From an uncultured Bacilli bacterium (lineage in GTDB: Bacteria; Bacillota_I; Bacilli_A; RF39; UBA660): 52,101 bases of DNA. Below, piece by piece: positions 7,374-15,621 of the stretch. The position numbers and the translations under genes are program-made. How positions within the stretch are numbered: the first letter of the stretch is position 1; each line of letters begins with the position of its first letter. The stretch covers positions 1 to 52,101 of the forward strand of contig CALVJR010000007.1 of assembly GCA_944332295.1 (NCBI GenBank), written 5' to 3'. The notes below the pieces were generated by a model. It saw only the letters and a program-made list of their open reading frames with translations, searched no databases and was not told where the DNA came from.

Positions 7374-8474
7374 TTATATATGTTTTCCATTTTGCTCTTT
7401 TAAAGTACCTTCTATCTCTGGCAGTAAAGGAATATTTACTGTTTGTATACTACGGCAATTAGGACAAAAGCCATTACCTATACTCATCGCATTAGGTAAT
7501 TCTATATGAGTTAATACCTCATTATTATAAAGAAAATTATCACCTATACTTGTAACTTTTGGTAATGATATATCTGTTAATACTTCATTAAAATAAAGAA
7601 AATGATCACCTATATCTATGGCATTAGGTAACTCTATATGACCTAATGATTTATTAAGCCTAAGAAAATGATTGCCTATCTTGGTAACACAGGGTAACTC
7701 TATATAAGTTAGTATATTATTACACCTAAGAAAATAATCACCTATATCTGTGACACAGGGTAATTCTACATGGGTTAATAATTGATTTGAATTAAGAACC
7801 TGTTCACCTATATTTGTAACTTTTGGTAATGATATATTCGTTAAAACTTTATTATGAAAAAGAAACCCATCACCTATATCTGTGACACAGGGTAATTCTA
7901 TATTAAGTAATGACTGATTAAAACAAAGAAATTGATTACCTATACTTGTAACTTTTGGTAATGATATATCTGTTAAATCTTTATTATAATGAAGAAAATG
8001 ATCACCTATACTTGTAACTTTTGGTAACTCTACATCTGTTAACACTTCATTACGATGAAGAAAATAATCACCTATATTTGTAATTGAACTATTAAAAAGA
8101 CCAACTATTCTATTTTGTTTATCTAATGTTATTTTTATATCTTCTAAATTTGAATCTGTACTAATAGTTAAAACTTTTTCTTCATTTTCAGTTGCAATAT
8201 CTATTTTTTTTATTGTTCCAAAGCTATTAACAAACGAATCATTAATACTATTATCATACATTATAATTTGTTTGTTTTTTAAATTCAAAACAAAATAATC
8301 AAATACTATATATTGTTCGTGAGGAAATTCATGCACTTTAAAATTATCTATTATGACATTATTTTCACAATAATATATATTATTTATTTCATAATTATAT
8401 TTATAAAGTTTTCCATCTCTTGCTCTAACATATCCTGGAATCTCTAATGTTTTGTGCAAATTAGTTTGATTCAT
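7374..8474 (-). CDS. Leucine-rich-repeat protein, C-terminal part of a frameshifted gene
   Basis: The reading frame encodes nine near-perfect 22-residue leucine-rich units of the form xIGDxFLxxNxxLTxIxLPxVT (residues 133-330) and a degenerate tenth unit with two cysteines (FCPNC). Residues 1-130 form a beta-rich domain with no repeats. The ATG at 8474 has no ribosome binding site. The same frame stays open upstream to about 8575 and encodes NRYNHTVINPDATFG, which continues naturally from the end of the 8522-9097 product. The two frames are therefore very probably one gene, split by a one-base deletion. LRRs of this BspA-like kind usually bind proteins. No secretion signal is seen. Confidence 0.75.
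   Translation of the reverse strand: MNQTNLHKTLEIPGYVRARDGKLYKYNYEINNIYYCENNVIIDNFKVHEFPHEQYIVFDYFVLNLKNKQIIMYDNSINDSFVNSFGTIKKIDIATENEEKVLTISTDSNLEDIKITLDKQNRIVGLFNSSITNIGDYFLHRNEVLTDVELPKVTSIGDHFLHYNKDLTDISLPKVTSIGNQFLCFNQSLLNIELPCVTDIGDGFLFHNKVLTNISLPKVTNIGEQVLNSNQLLTHVELPCVTDIGDYFLRCNNILTYIELPCVTKIGNHFLRLNKSLGHIELPNAIDIGDHFLYFNEVLTDISLPKVTSIGDNFLYNNEVLTHIELPNAMSIGNGFCPNCRSIQTVNIPLLPEIEGTLKEQNGKHI
7419..8078 (-). repeat. Tandem 66-bp coding repeats of the LRR gene
   Basis: Nine copies of a 66-bp unit (7485-8078) plus a degenerate copy (7419-7484) encode the 22-aa leucine-rich units. Similarity is high at DNA level too: the element for CCTATATCTGTGACACAGGG and close variants recurs. The units alternate between LPKVT and LPCVT/LPNA types, as expected from duplication of repeat pairs. 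Confidence 0.85.
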
Positions 8475-8521
8475 TCCATAGTATTTATCAAAACTATCCG
8501 TAAGTCCTGATATAATATTAT

Positions 8522-9097
8522 CTAAATCATTTCCAAAAGTTGCATCCGGATTAATAACCGTATGATTATATCTATTTTTATTGATAAAGTATGTGTATTA
8601 TCTTTTGTAAATTGAATACTAATAACTGAAGTTCCATATTCGTCTTGTCTTCTTGGAGTAGAAAAATTTTCTCTTCTAATTTCATCAACATTCTCTTTTA
8701 CTGCAAAAAACACATGACATCTATTTAATCTTCCTCCGCGAAAGGTACAGAGTTCTTCACCAGGACTATAATAACGTTTAAAAGCCTGTATTTCTTCTTC
8801 AGTATGGCATTGATATAGTTTATATCCTACTTCTTTTAATAATTCTTCTGGAGTTTTATCTATTTTTTCTACATTATTATTTTCAACGACTACTAAATTA
8901 TATATGAAGTTTTTAAATTCTTCCTCTAACGAGTTATCAATAATATCCTTTGCTAATGAACGACTTTCTTTAAAATTATTATGTAATAATAAGGGTAGTA
9001 GTCCTTCTTGTTCTAACAATGTAGGAAAGTATGTTCTACACAGATGCATCATACTTTCACCATATTTCTTTTTAATTACTTTTAAATCTTTTTCCAT
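8522..9097 (-). CDS. N-terminal part of the frameshifted LRR gene
   Basis: The frame encodes 191 residues. The first about 177 look genuine (KKKYGESMMHLCRTYFPTLL, YSPGEELCTFRGGRLNRCHVFFAVKENVDEIRRE, YGTSVISIQFTKDNTHTLSIK). The last 14 are nonsense generated after a frame change at a run of five T on the plus strand (8575-8579; five A in the sense strand). Adding one A restores ...HTLSIKNRYNHTVINPDATFGND... and joins this frame to the LRR frame downstream. The ATG is preceded by AGAAGGGATG at a slightly long distance. Function is unknown. Either a true pseudogene, a sequencing error in a homopolymer, or programmed slippage. Confidence 0.65.
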   Translation of the reverse strand: MEKDLKVIKKKYGESMMHLCRTYFPTLLEQEGLLPLLLHNNFKESRSLAKDIIDNSLEEEFKNFIYNLVVVENNNVEKIDKTPEELLKEVGYKLYQCHTEEEIQAFKRYYSPGEELCTFRGGRLNRCHVFFAVKENVDEIRRENFSTPRRQDEYGTSVISIQFTKDNTHTLSIKIDIIIRLLIRMQLLEMI

Positions 9098-9240
9098 ACT
9101 TATTTAACATCCCTTCTCCAACTCTTTGAGTTTTTAAAACCATAAACTAGCTTTTAGTACGATTCATATGTTATATGTCTCAATTATTTGTAAGGTTTAA
9201 TAAAAAGCTATCAGCAATTTTTTTAATTATTATTTTATTA

Positions 9241-9268
9241 AGAAAAAAGAAATATGCACTATTTCTTT
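9241..9268 (-). terminator. Intrinsic terminator of serS
   Basis: Minus strand AAAGAAATA-gtgca-TATTTCTTT followed by TTTCTT. The stem overlaps the stop codon of serS. Confidence 0.65.
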
Positions 9269-10550
9269 AATCTGCTTTAATAACTTCTTTACCACCCATG
9301 TATGGTTGTAATGCTTTAGGAATTTTAATACTTCCATCTTCTTGATAATTATTCTCAATTAATGCAATCAAACCACGAGGAGTCGCAACAACTGTATTAT
9401 TTAAAGTATGTAGGAAATATGTTCCCTTCTCACCCTTCTTACGAATACTAAGACGTCTAGCTTGAGCATCTCCTAAATTAGAACAGCTTCCAACTTCAAA
9501 GTATTTTTTCTGTCTTGGACTCCAAGCTTCTATATCACAAGACTTAACTTTTAAATCAGCTAAATCACCACTACAACATTCAAGTTGTCTTACTGGAACA
9601 TCCAAACTTCTAAAGAAATCTACTGTTAACTTCCACATCTTTTCATACCAATCCATAGACTCTTCAGGTTCACAAATAACAATCATTTCCTGTTTTTCAA
9701 ATTGATGAACACGGTAAAGTCCTCTTTCTTCTAATCCATGAGAACCACCTTCCTTACGGAAACAAGGAGAATAACTTGTCATATGAATAGGAAGTTCACT
9801 ATCTTTAATAATTTGATCTTTAAACTTACCAATCATAGAATGTTCACTAGTTCCAATTAAATATAAATCTTCTCCTTCAATTTTATACATCATAGCTTCC
9901 ATCTCAGGAAATGACATAACACCAGTTACAACATCACTATGAATCATAAATGGCGGAATAGCATAAGTAAATCCAGCATCAATCATAAAGTCTCTTGCAT
10001 AAGCAAGCATAGCTTCATGAAGACGAGCAATATCTCCAAGTAAATAATAAAAACCTTGTCCACTAGTTCTACCAGCAGCATCTTTATCCATACCATGAAG
10101 TCTTTCTATAATATCAGCATGGTATGGAATCTCATAATCTGGAACAGCAGGATCACCAAATTTTTGAACTTCTACATTTTCACTATCATCTTTTCCAATA
10201 GGAACAGAAGGATCCATAATCTGAGGAATCACCATCATGCGATCCTTAATTTCACGAGAAAGTTCTTCCTGTTCTTTCTCTAAAGCACTAATTTCATCTG
10301 CCATAGATGCAATCTTCTTTTTTACTTCTTCAGCTTCTTCCTTCTTACCATCTTTCATCAATTTACCAATTTCACTACTCATACGATTTTTATCAGCTTT
10401 TAATCCATCAGCTTTTACTTGTACTTCTCGTACTCTTTTATCCATATCATAAACTTCATCTACTAATAGAAGTTTTTCATCTTGAAATTTCTTCTTAATA
10501 TTTTCCTTTACTAAATCTCTATTCTCTCTAATTAATTTAATATCTATCAT
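9267..10550 (-). CDS. serS: Seryl-tRNA synthetase
   Basis: The 427-aa protein is a full-length class II seryl-tRNA synthetase. The N-terminal long coiled-coil arm (residues about 1-110: MIDIKLIRENRDLVKENI..., EISALEKEQEELSREIKDR) contacts the variable arm of tRNA-Ser. The catalytic core shows motif 2 (CFRKEGGSHGLEERGLYRVHQFEK), a Thr-Ser-Glu ATP loop (IGTSEHSM) and the C-terminal motif 3 region (NNTVVATPRGLIALIENNYQ). The start at 10550 is preferred because AAGGA lies 6 nt upstream; an ATG two codons earlier overlaps that site. It begins 2 nt after the stop of the dipeptidase gene, so both are under the T-box leader upstream. Confidence 0.97.
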   Translation of the reverse strand: MIDIKLIRENRDLVKENIKKKFQDEKLLLVDEVYDMDKRVREVQVKADGLKADKNRMSSEIGKLMKDGKKEEAEEVKKKIASMADEISALEKEQEELSREIKDRMMVIPQIMDPSVPIGKDDSENVEVQKFGDPAVPDYEIPYHADIIERLHGMDKDAAGRTSGQGFYYLLGDIARLHEAMLAYARDFMIDAGFTYAIPPFMIHSDVVTGVMSFPEMEAMMYKIEGEDLYLIGTSEHSMIGKFKDQIIKDSELPIHMTSYSPCFRKEGGSHGLEERGLYRVHQFEKQEMIVICEPEESMDWYEKMWKLTVDFFRSLDVPVRQLECCSGDLADLKVKSCDIEAWSPRQKKYFEVGSCSNLGDAQARRLSIRKKGEKGTYFLHTLNNTVVATPRGLIALIENNYQEDGSIKIPKALQPYMGGKEVIKAD

Positions 10551-10552
10551 AT

Positions 10553-11485
10553 TCATTCCTTCTTTCTAAACAATTTTTCATAACTATTTTTATATAATAT
10601 TTGATTAATTTCATCTTCCGTAAAAGTGTCTTTCAATAAAGCTGTAAGCTGCTTACCAACCTGTCCATAATCAAATATTTGTATATCTTCACTATCTCCA
10701 AATAATACAGGTCCAAAACTCATATCATCAGTAGCAACACCAATAGAATCAACACCAAGTAACTCTACCATATGAATAATATGTTCTACATATCTTTTAG
10801 CAAGTTCCTCCCTATCCTCACCCGAGGAGACAAATGGACCATAAGAAACAAGTCCAACAACAGGAGAAAACTCCTTAATCGACAATAATTGTTGATCAGT
10901 TAAATTCCTAACATGAGGATACAAATCATAACAATTAGAATGACTAACAATAACACTAAATTGCTTACCCTTAGCTTTTTCTTCTTTCAATAATTTTACA
11001 GTATCTGAAAAAGTATTTCGATTCATATGAGATAAATCAATAGAAATACCTAAATCAATTGCTTTTCGAAGTAGTACCATACCTTCATCCGTCAAACCAG
11101 AATCACTCCGATTACCGGAGCCATACCGATTCTTATTATTCCATACTAGTAAAATATTACGAAGACCAAGATTATAAAGTTCCTCTAGCTCTTCTGGTCC
11201 CTCGATATAATCGCAACCTTCAATACTATAAACAACCTCTAATTCAGGAAAAAACTTTAAAAATAAATTAGTCGCAATACGGAATCGTTCTACTACATTA
11301 ACAGGTTCGAACCAATCACCACTCTCTTCTTTCATTTCATCTTCACTCATAAAATAAAGATTAGCAACCACTCCATGAACCTCATTTTCTTCATAGTACT
11401 TTTGAATTGTCTTTATATAACTAAAATCATTTTTCCGATAGCAATAATACAAAATTGACAACAAATCATAATGCAAATCAATCAT
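10553..11485 (-). CDS. Membrane dipeptidase family protein (peptidase M19)
   Basis: The 310-aa product has the M19 (renal dipeptidase) pattern: HYDLL near the N-terminus (the H-x-D metal ligands), YSIEGCDYI (metal-bridging Glu), DLSHMN and VSHSNCYDLYPHVRNLTDQQ (further His ligands and substrate loop), and the late GVATDDM segment. These are zinc enzymes that cleave dipeptides, often including D-residues. No signal peptide is present, so it acts in the cytoplasm. The start follows AGGAGATG. It is the first gene behind a T-box leader and is followed after 2 nt by serS. Release of serine (or other amino acids) from peptides under amino-acid starvation would fit, but that role is inferred. Confidence 0.9.
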   Translation of the reverse strand: MIDLHYDLLSILYYCYRKNDFSYIKTIQKYYEENEVHGVVANLYFMSEDEMKEESGDWFEPVNVVERFRIATNLFLKFFPELEVVYSIEGCDYIEGPEELEELYNLGLRNILLVWNNKNRYGSGNRSDSGLTDEGMVLLRKAIDLGISIDLSHMNRNTFSDTVKLLKEEKAKGKQFSVIVSHSNCYDLYPHVRNLTDQQLLSIKEFSPVVGLVSYGPFVSSGEDREELAKRYVEHIIHMVELLGVDSIGVATDDMSFGPVLFGDSEDIQIFDYGQVGKQLTALLKDTFTEDEINQILYKNSYEKLFRKKE

Positions 11486-11489
11486 GATA

Positions 11490-11689
11490 TCATCTCCTAA
11501 AAAAGAAAAAAGAACAGTACAAGGAGTGCAAATAGCACGGTACCATCCTTTTTTTCACTTAAAAGTGTAACGGACTTCTCCGGAAATATTTCATCTATAG
11601 AGTAGATAAATAAGTCTTTAATATCGTTTTCACCAACCACGACTTCTCTCTCATTAAAGGTTCTTATTATTAGTTCTAATTATCGATTT
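11490..11689 (-). ncRNA. T-box riboswitch leader upstream of the dipeptidase-serS unit
   Basis: The minus-strand leader contains the T-box core GGATGGTACCGTGC. The antiterminator is classical: AAGGA pairs with TCCTT, GTGC pairs with GCAC, and the 7-nt bulge TGGTACC displays the UGGN bases that meet the tRNA CCA end. The competing terminator pairs GGATGGTAC with GTACTGTTC (9 bp including wobbles) and is followed by TTTTTTCTTTTTT. Smaller upstream hairpins (CGGA-gaag-TCCG and CACTTTTAAGTG) fit Stem II/III positions. I could not assign the specifier codon with confidence. Serine is expected from serS in the unit. Uncharged tRNA would allow read-through into both genes. Confidence 0.85.
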
Positions 11690-11695
11690 GTTAAT

Positions 11696-11724
11696 AGTAT
11701 ATTACTTTTTAAGAAAAATATCAA
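11696..11724 (-). promoter_or_regulatory. Sigma-A promoter of the T-box/dipeptidase/serS unit
   Basis: Minus strand TTGATA (11724-11719), 17-nt spacer, TATACT (11701-11696). Transcription would begin near 11689, just where the T-box leader starts. Confidence 0.75.
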
Positions 11725-11733
11725 CTTATTTTA

Positions 11734-12876
11734 CTACTTTTTACAAATAACTGCTCCCTCTGGCAAAGAAACATCAGTAACTTTTTTTACACTATAATAA
11801 GAATCTTCTTTACCATTACGAATACCTAACTTTCCATCAGTAACAGTAATAGAATAAGTATAGTGAGCTTTACCTTCAGTAGAGGTAAATACAACTTTAA
11901 CATATCCCTTTAATTTTTCTCCATTAAATGGTGATCTTAAAGGAAGAAGTTGAAAATCTAATAAATCGTTTACATCAGAGAATTTAATATAATACTCTCC
12001 TGGACTTGTATTAATATCTCCATTATCACAAGTATAATATCCAGAATCCACATCTTCATGCACCTTCTCTAAAACTTTTTCCATATCTCGAGGAAGCAAT
12101 TTATATTTTGCACTAGTAGATACCGGTATAAAAATACTAATACTTAAGGCAAAAACAATAACAGCATAAACAAAAGCAGATATGTTAGGATTTCTTCTCT
12201 TTCCTTTTTCCACAAATGATGAATATTGTAACCCTTGACCTTGATAGATTGCTGTATCACTAAAAGCAATATATGGAATCATAATAAATGGAAAAAATAC
12301 AGTAAGCCATCCACTTTTTCCAAACGCTTTACCAAATTGATAGTTAAGATAAAGTGAAGAAAAGAAGTTGACAATAGGAACAAACAAAAGTAAAAACATC
12401 CATCCAGAACCAACAGCCATATCACAATAAGCAAAATTATTATAAAAAGGTATAATAGGCGTAAATCCCGAATATCCACCTTTCATATAAACACATGACA
12501 AAGCAATAGTAAAGAAGCCAAAAAGGAAATAAAAAAGACAAGCAACTACTATCATAAGAGCAGAAAAATAAAAATAGAAATACAAAAGTAATGCTAAAGC
12601 AACAGTAAATACTAACAACAAAATCAATGCAGTTCTAGTATCAACATAAGATTTTTTATTTTTAGTTTTAGTTTCATACTTTTGACCAGCAAACTCTACT
12701 ACATCAGCTGGTTTAGTAAGATTTTCCTGATATTCCTTATTAGATTTTTCAAACTCTTCCTCAGACATTAAATTTTTCATTCGTTTATTATCGGGATGAT
12801 CATAATTCAAAGCTCCACATTTCATACAATATCTTTGATTATTTTTCATCTGAGCGCCGCAACGAGGACAAAACAT
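11734..12876 (-). CDS. Zinc-ribbon membrane protein with DUF5684-like domain
   Basis: The 380-aa protein starts with a zinc ribbon (MFCPRCGAQMKNNQRYCMKCGA; Cys 3, 6, 18, 21). A charged linker follows, then about five membrane helices (residues about 85-215) that include the DUF5684-type pattern GSGWMFLLLFVPIVNFFSSLYLNYQFGKAFGKSGW. A further helix (FVYAVIVFALSISIFIPV) precedes a C-terminal extracytoplasmic domain of about 120 residues with a YTCDNGDINTSPG motif. The function is unknown. The ATG follows AGGAGGGTG. It is transcribed separately from the T-box unit downstream. Its ribbon resembles those of the ydjGHI-like operon at 2.8-6.8 kb. Confidence 0.75.
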   Translation of the reverse strand: MFCPRCGAQMKNNQRYCMKCGALNYDHPDNKRMKNLMSEEEFEKSNKEYQENLTKPADVVEFAGQKYETKTKNKKSYVDTRTALILLLVFTVALALLLYFYFYFSALMIVVACLFYFLFGFFTIALSCVYMKGGYSGFTPIIPFYNNFAYCDMAVGSGWMFLLLFVPIVNFFSSLYLNYQFGKAFGKSGWLTVFFPFIMIPYIAFSDTAIYQGQGLQYSSFVEKGKRRNPNISAFVYAVIVFALSISIFIPVSTSAKYKLLPRDMEKVLEKVHEDVDSGYYTCDNGDINTSPGEYYIKFSDVNDLLDFQLLPLRSPFNGEKLKGYVKVVFTSTEGKAHYTYSITVTDGKLGIRNGKEDSYYSVKKVTDVSLPEGAVICKK

Positions 12877-12921
12877 AAAAACACCCTCCTATCTATAATA
12901 TAGTTTATCACGTTATGAACG

Positions 12922-12947
12922 AAAAAAAAAGACCTATTTGGCCTCTA
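12922..12947 (-). terminator. Intrinsic terminator of spoVS
   Basis: Minus strand AGAGGCC-aaata-GGTCTTT (with two wobble pairs) followed by a run of T. The TAG stop of spoVS is in the loop. Confidence 0.7.
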
Positions 12948-13194
12948 TAATCAACTTAATTGCTGTACGTTCCTCGCCATCAATAGCAATATCTTGAAAG
13001 GCAGGAATACATACCAAATTCTTTCCAGAAGGTGCTACAAATCCTCTCGCAATGGCAACTGCTTTAATTGCCTGATTTAATGCACCTGCACCAACTGCTT
13101 GAATTTCTACATTTCCTTTTTCTCGAAATACATTAGCAAGTGCCCCGGCAACACTATTAGGATTAGATTTACTACTTACTTTCAATGTTTCCAT
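12934..13194 (-). CDS. spoVS: Stage V sporulation protein S
   Basis: The 86-aa product matches SpoVS over its whole length: METLKVSSKSNPNSVAGALANV at the start, VEIQAVGAGALNQAIKAVAIARG in the middle, and AFQDIAIDGEERTAIKLIIEAK at the end. SpoVS is a small dimeric protein of the Alba-like superfamily, needed for later stages of spore coat assembly and also affecting septation in B. subtilis. It is highly conserved. The ATG follows AGAGAGGAATT. It is a single-gene unit with its own terminator. With the CotD- and YjcZ-like genes it points to a spore-forming host, although spoVS alone also occurs in some non-sporulating bacteria. Confidence 0.96.
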   Translation of the reverse strand: METLKVSSKSNPNSVAGALANVFREKGNVEIQAVGAGALNQAIKAVAIARGFVAPSGKNLVCIPAFQDIAIDGEERTAIKLIIEAK

Positions 13195-13280
13195 AATTAT
13201 AATTCCTCTCTTTCTATACCACTAATATATGAAAGAAAAAAAACAAATATGATAAATACAACACAAATATTAAATATAAA

Positions 13281-14237
13281 TTATTTCAAATATTTCTTCA
13301 CTTCGTTAGTAACCACTTCATATCCTTCATCAGATAAATGTAAACCATCCTTAGTATAATCAGGATTTATCTGTACTTTCTCTGAAGAAAAATCTACTAA
13401 CAAGTCAAACATATTAATATATGTAATCTCTTCTTTTTTACAAAAATCCTCTAATCTTTTATTAATAGTTATAATTTTTTCATTAGTACGACTATTAACT
13501 GCTCTCTCTCCTTCCATAACAGGATAAATTGATTCTAAATAAAGTTCAGCATAAGGTCTAATTTCACGAATTTCTAATAAAATCTGTTCAATACGATCAA
13601 CAATAGAATCCAAAGAATCACCATGATCAATATCATTAGTACCTATTAATAAAAACACTTTAGAAGGATTATATTGATAAACTCTATTCTCCATATCATC
13701 TAAAATATCCTGGGTATCATTTCCATCAATCCCACTATTAACAACAGGTAATCCCTCATAATATTTATCTAAATCATAAAAATCAGTAATAGAATCACCA
13801 AGGAATACATAATTATCATCCATAACTACAACTTCTTTAGTAACCGTCTTTTCTACCACTTTAGGAGAAATATAAGTAAAATAAAGACTAGTACATAAAA
13901 CAGCAATACCTAATAATAATATAATAAGAAAAAAATGAAAAACAATTTTAAAAGTAGCCTTTTTAGGTTTATTTTCCTTCTTATAAGAATTATCTAAATC
14001 ACGAATAATCTTATCTTTATTCACTCTTCGTTTTTCTACAAAACTAGTATCAAGTTCATCAGAAAACTTCATTTCATCAGATTCTAAATTAGAATAATGA
14101 CGATTAGAAGAACTTCTTTTATTAGTATTTTGATAATTAGAATTTCTTCTTTGACGATTAACTTGTTGATAATTTTTATTAGAATATTTATAATTACTTC
14201 TACGATTACTTATATTTTTTTGTTTATCATTATCCAT
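13281..14237 (-). CDS. Membrane-anchored SGNH/GDSL-type hydrolase
   Basis: The 318-aa protein has a long basic, Asn/Ser/Arg-rich cytoplasmic N-terminus (about 95 residues, many NRR/SNYQ repeats) and one membrane helix (ATFKIVFHFFLIILLLGIAVLCTSLYF). The extracellular SGNH hydrolase domain has block I FLGDSITDFY with the nucleophile Ser, a Gly in NSGIDGNDT, block III LLIGTNDI, and block V DGLHLSDEGY with catalytic Asp and His. Such enzymes deacylate lipids or deacetylate glycans and peptidoglycan. The position next to two peptidoglycan carboxypeptidases suggests a cell-wall role, an inference. I start at the ATG 14237, preceded by GTGGGAAG; a GTG four codons earlier has no site. Confidence 0.85.
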   Translation of the reverse strand: MDNDKQKNISNRRSNYKYSNKNYQQVNRQRRNSNYQNTNKRSSSNRHYSNLESDEMKFSDELDTSFVEKRRVNKDKIIRDLDNSYKKENKPKKATFKIVFHFFLIILLLGIAVLCTSLYFTYISPKVVEKTVTKEVVVMDDNYVFLGDSITDFYDLDKYYEGLPVVNSGIDGNDTQDILDDMENRVYQYNPSKVFLLIGTNDIDHGDSLDSIVDRIEQILLEIREIRPYAELYLESIYPVMEGERAVNSRTNEKIITINKRLEDFCKKEEITYINMFDLLVDFSSEKVQINPDYTKDGLHLSDEGYEVVTNEVKKYLK

Positions 14238-14305
14238 AAAACTTCCCACTTTCTATAAAATAATAGGAAAAAATAAGGTATTAACCCTTCCATTATCCTA
14301 TAGAA

Positions 14306-14334
14306 ATTATACACACTTTACTAATAATAGTCAA
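14306..14334 (-). promoter_or_regulatory. Sigma-A promoter of the SGNH hydrolase gene
   Basis: Minus strand TTGACT (14334-14329), 17-nt spacer, TATAAT (14311-14306), immediately after the stop of the carboxypeptidase gene. It gives a leader of about 60 nt. Confidence 0.75.
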
Positions 14335-14340
14335 TCACAC

Positions 14341-15534
14341 TTACTTAGTGAAGGAAAAGGTATAATTACCAGAAAATAAATCTTTAAATCCCTTATAAAA
14401 TAATTGTAAATAAGAAAGCGAATCAACATCTTCCAAAACTGTTAAATCAACATCCGTAATCTTTTTATCTGTTTCTTTATCTTTAACAATCACTTTTCCT
14501 ACAACATCACCTTTTTTTATTGGAAACTCAAAAGAATTTAATTTTACTTCATAAGTATATTTTACTGAACTACTAGACTTCTTAGATAGTACTCCAATAT
14601 CATGAACTGGTACTAAGGAAAGTTCTGGTTTAGTAGCTTTATCAATAGGAACTGTTTTTAAAACCTCATCTTTAGATTTAATTAAATTCATTTGATAATG
14701 ATTAAACCCATAATCAAGTAAACCCATGACCTCTTGATTTCTCACTTTACTATCTTCTTCTCCTAAAACAATAGCAATAAAACGAAGATTATCTTTCTTA
14801 GCAGTAGCAGCCAAACAATATTTAGCAGCATCCGTATGCCCAGTCTTTAAGCCATCTGCTCCTTCATAAAAGCGAACTAGTTTATTAGTATTTACAAGCC
14901 AAAACTTATTTTCAGTATCTTCTCGTAAATAATCTTCATAAACAGAAGAAAACTCCAAAATTTCAGGATAATTAACTACAAGTTCTCTAGCAATCATAGC
15001 CATATCATAAGCACTAGAATAATGTCCCTCTTCATCAAGTCCTGTAGAATTTTTAAATACCGTATGCTTTAATCCTAACTCTTTTACTTTATCATTCATT
15101 AATTTAACAAAAGCCGCTTCACTCCCTGCAATAACTTCTGCCATTTGAACAGTTGCATCATTAGCACTAGCCATAGAAATACCCTTCATCAAATCCCGAA
15201 TACTAATCTTTTCACCAACACTTAAATAAATCTGAGAACCTCCCATATCAGCCGCATTCTGACTAACAGTAACAACATCATCCCAAGAAATCTTTTTCTC
15301 TCTTATCGCATCCAAAATTAATATTTGAGCAACCATCTTAGTCATAGAAGCCACCGCAACTTCCTTATCCATCTCTTTTTGAAAAACAATTTCCCCACTA
15401 TTCGCTTCCATCAACACTCCGCTAACTGCTCCAGGGATAAGCTCAGTCTCATTGGCTTCCTCTGCATATACTGGAAAAGGAAACATAGTAACAACTCCCA
15501 ATATACAGAAAAAAATAGATAAAACCTTCTTCAT
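14341..15534 (-). CDS. D-alanyl-D-alanine carboxypeptidase (DacF/PBP5-type, S11)
   Basis: The 397-aa precursor has a signal peptide (MKKVLSIFFCILGVVTMFPFPVYAEE) and all three penicillin-binding motifs in order: SMTK (nucleophile Ser about residue 64), SAN in ISMASANDATV, and KTG in GADGLKTGHTD. A C-terminal beta-rich domain (about 280-375) and a final amphipathic segment (QLFYKGFKDLFSGNYTFSF) for membrane attachment complete the PBP5 layout. It trims the terminal D-Ala from peptidoglycan stem peptides outside the cell. The start follows GGAGGTATTT; an ATG four codons upstream is part of that site. It is divergent to a second, unrelated carboxypeptidase gene. Confidence 0.93.
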   Translation of the reverse strand: MKKVLSIFFCILGVVTMFPFPVYAEEANETELIPGAVSGVLMEANSGEIVFQKEMDKEVAVASMTKMVAQILILDAIREKKISWDDVVTVSQNAADMGGSQIYLSVGEKISIRDLMKGISMASANDATVQMAEVIAGSEAAFVKLMNDKVKELGLKHTVFKNSTGLDEEGHYSSAYDMAMIARELVVNYPEILEFSSVYEDYLREDTENKFWLVNTNKLVRFYEGADGLKTGHTDAAKYCLAATAKKDNLRFIAIVLGEEDSKVRNQEVMGLLDYGFNHYQMNLIKSKDEVLKTVPIDKATKPELSLVPVHDIGVLSKKSSSSVKYTYEVKLNSFEFPIKKGDVVGKVIVKDKETDKKITDVDLTVLEDVDSLSYLQLFYKGFKDLFSGNYTFSFTK

Positions 15535-15621
15535 AAATACCTCCATTATTTTTTATGTAAAGATGAAAAAAAATATACATAAATAAAAAAAAGAATGATA
15601 TGATGAAAGTAGGTGATTATA

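Noticed and set aside
7419..8078. CRISPR-like array
   Set aside because: The repeat period is 66 bp, in frame, and encodes 22-aa leucine-rich units; there are no unrelated spacers and no cas genes.
10056..10498. Plus-strand frames opposite serS
   Set aside because: Antisense shadows of a well-supported serS gene, with low-complexity translation and no ribosome binding sites.
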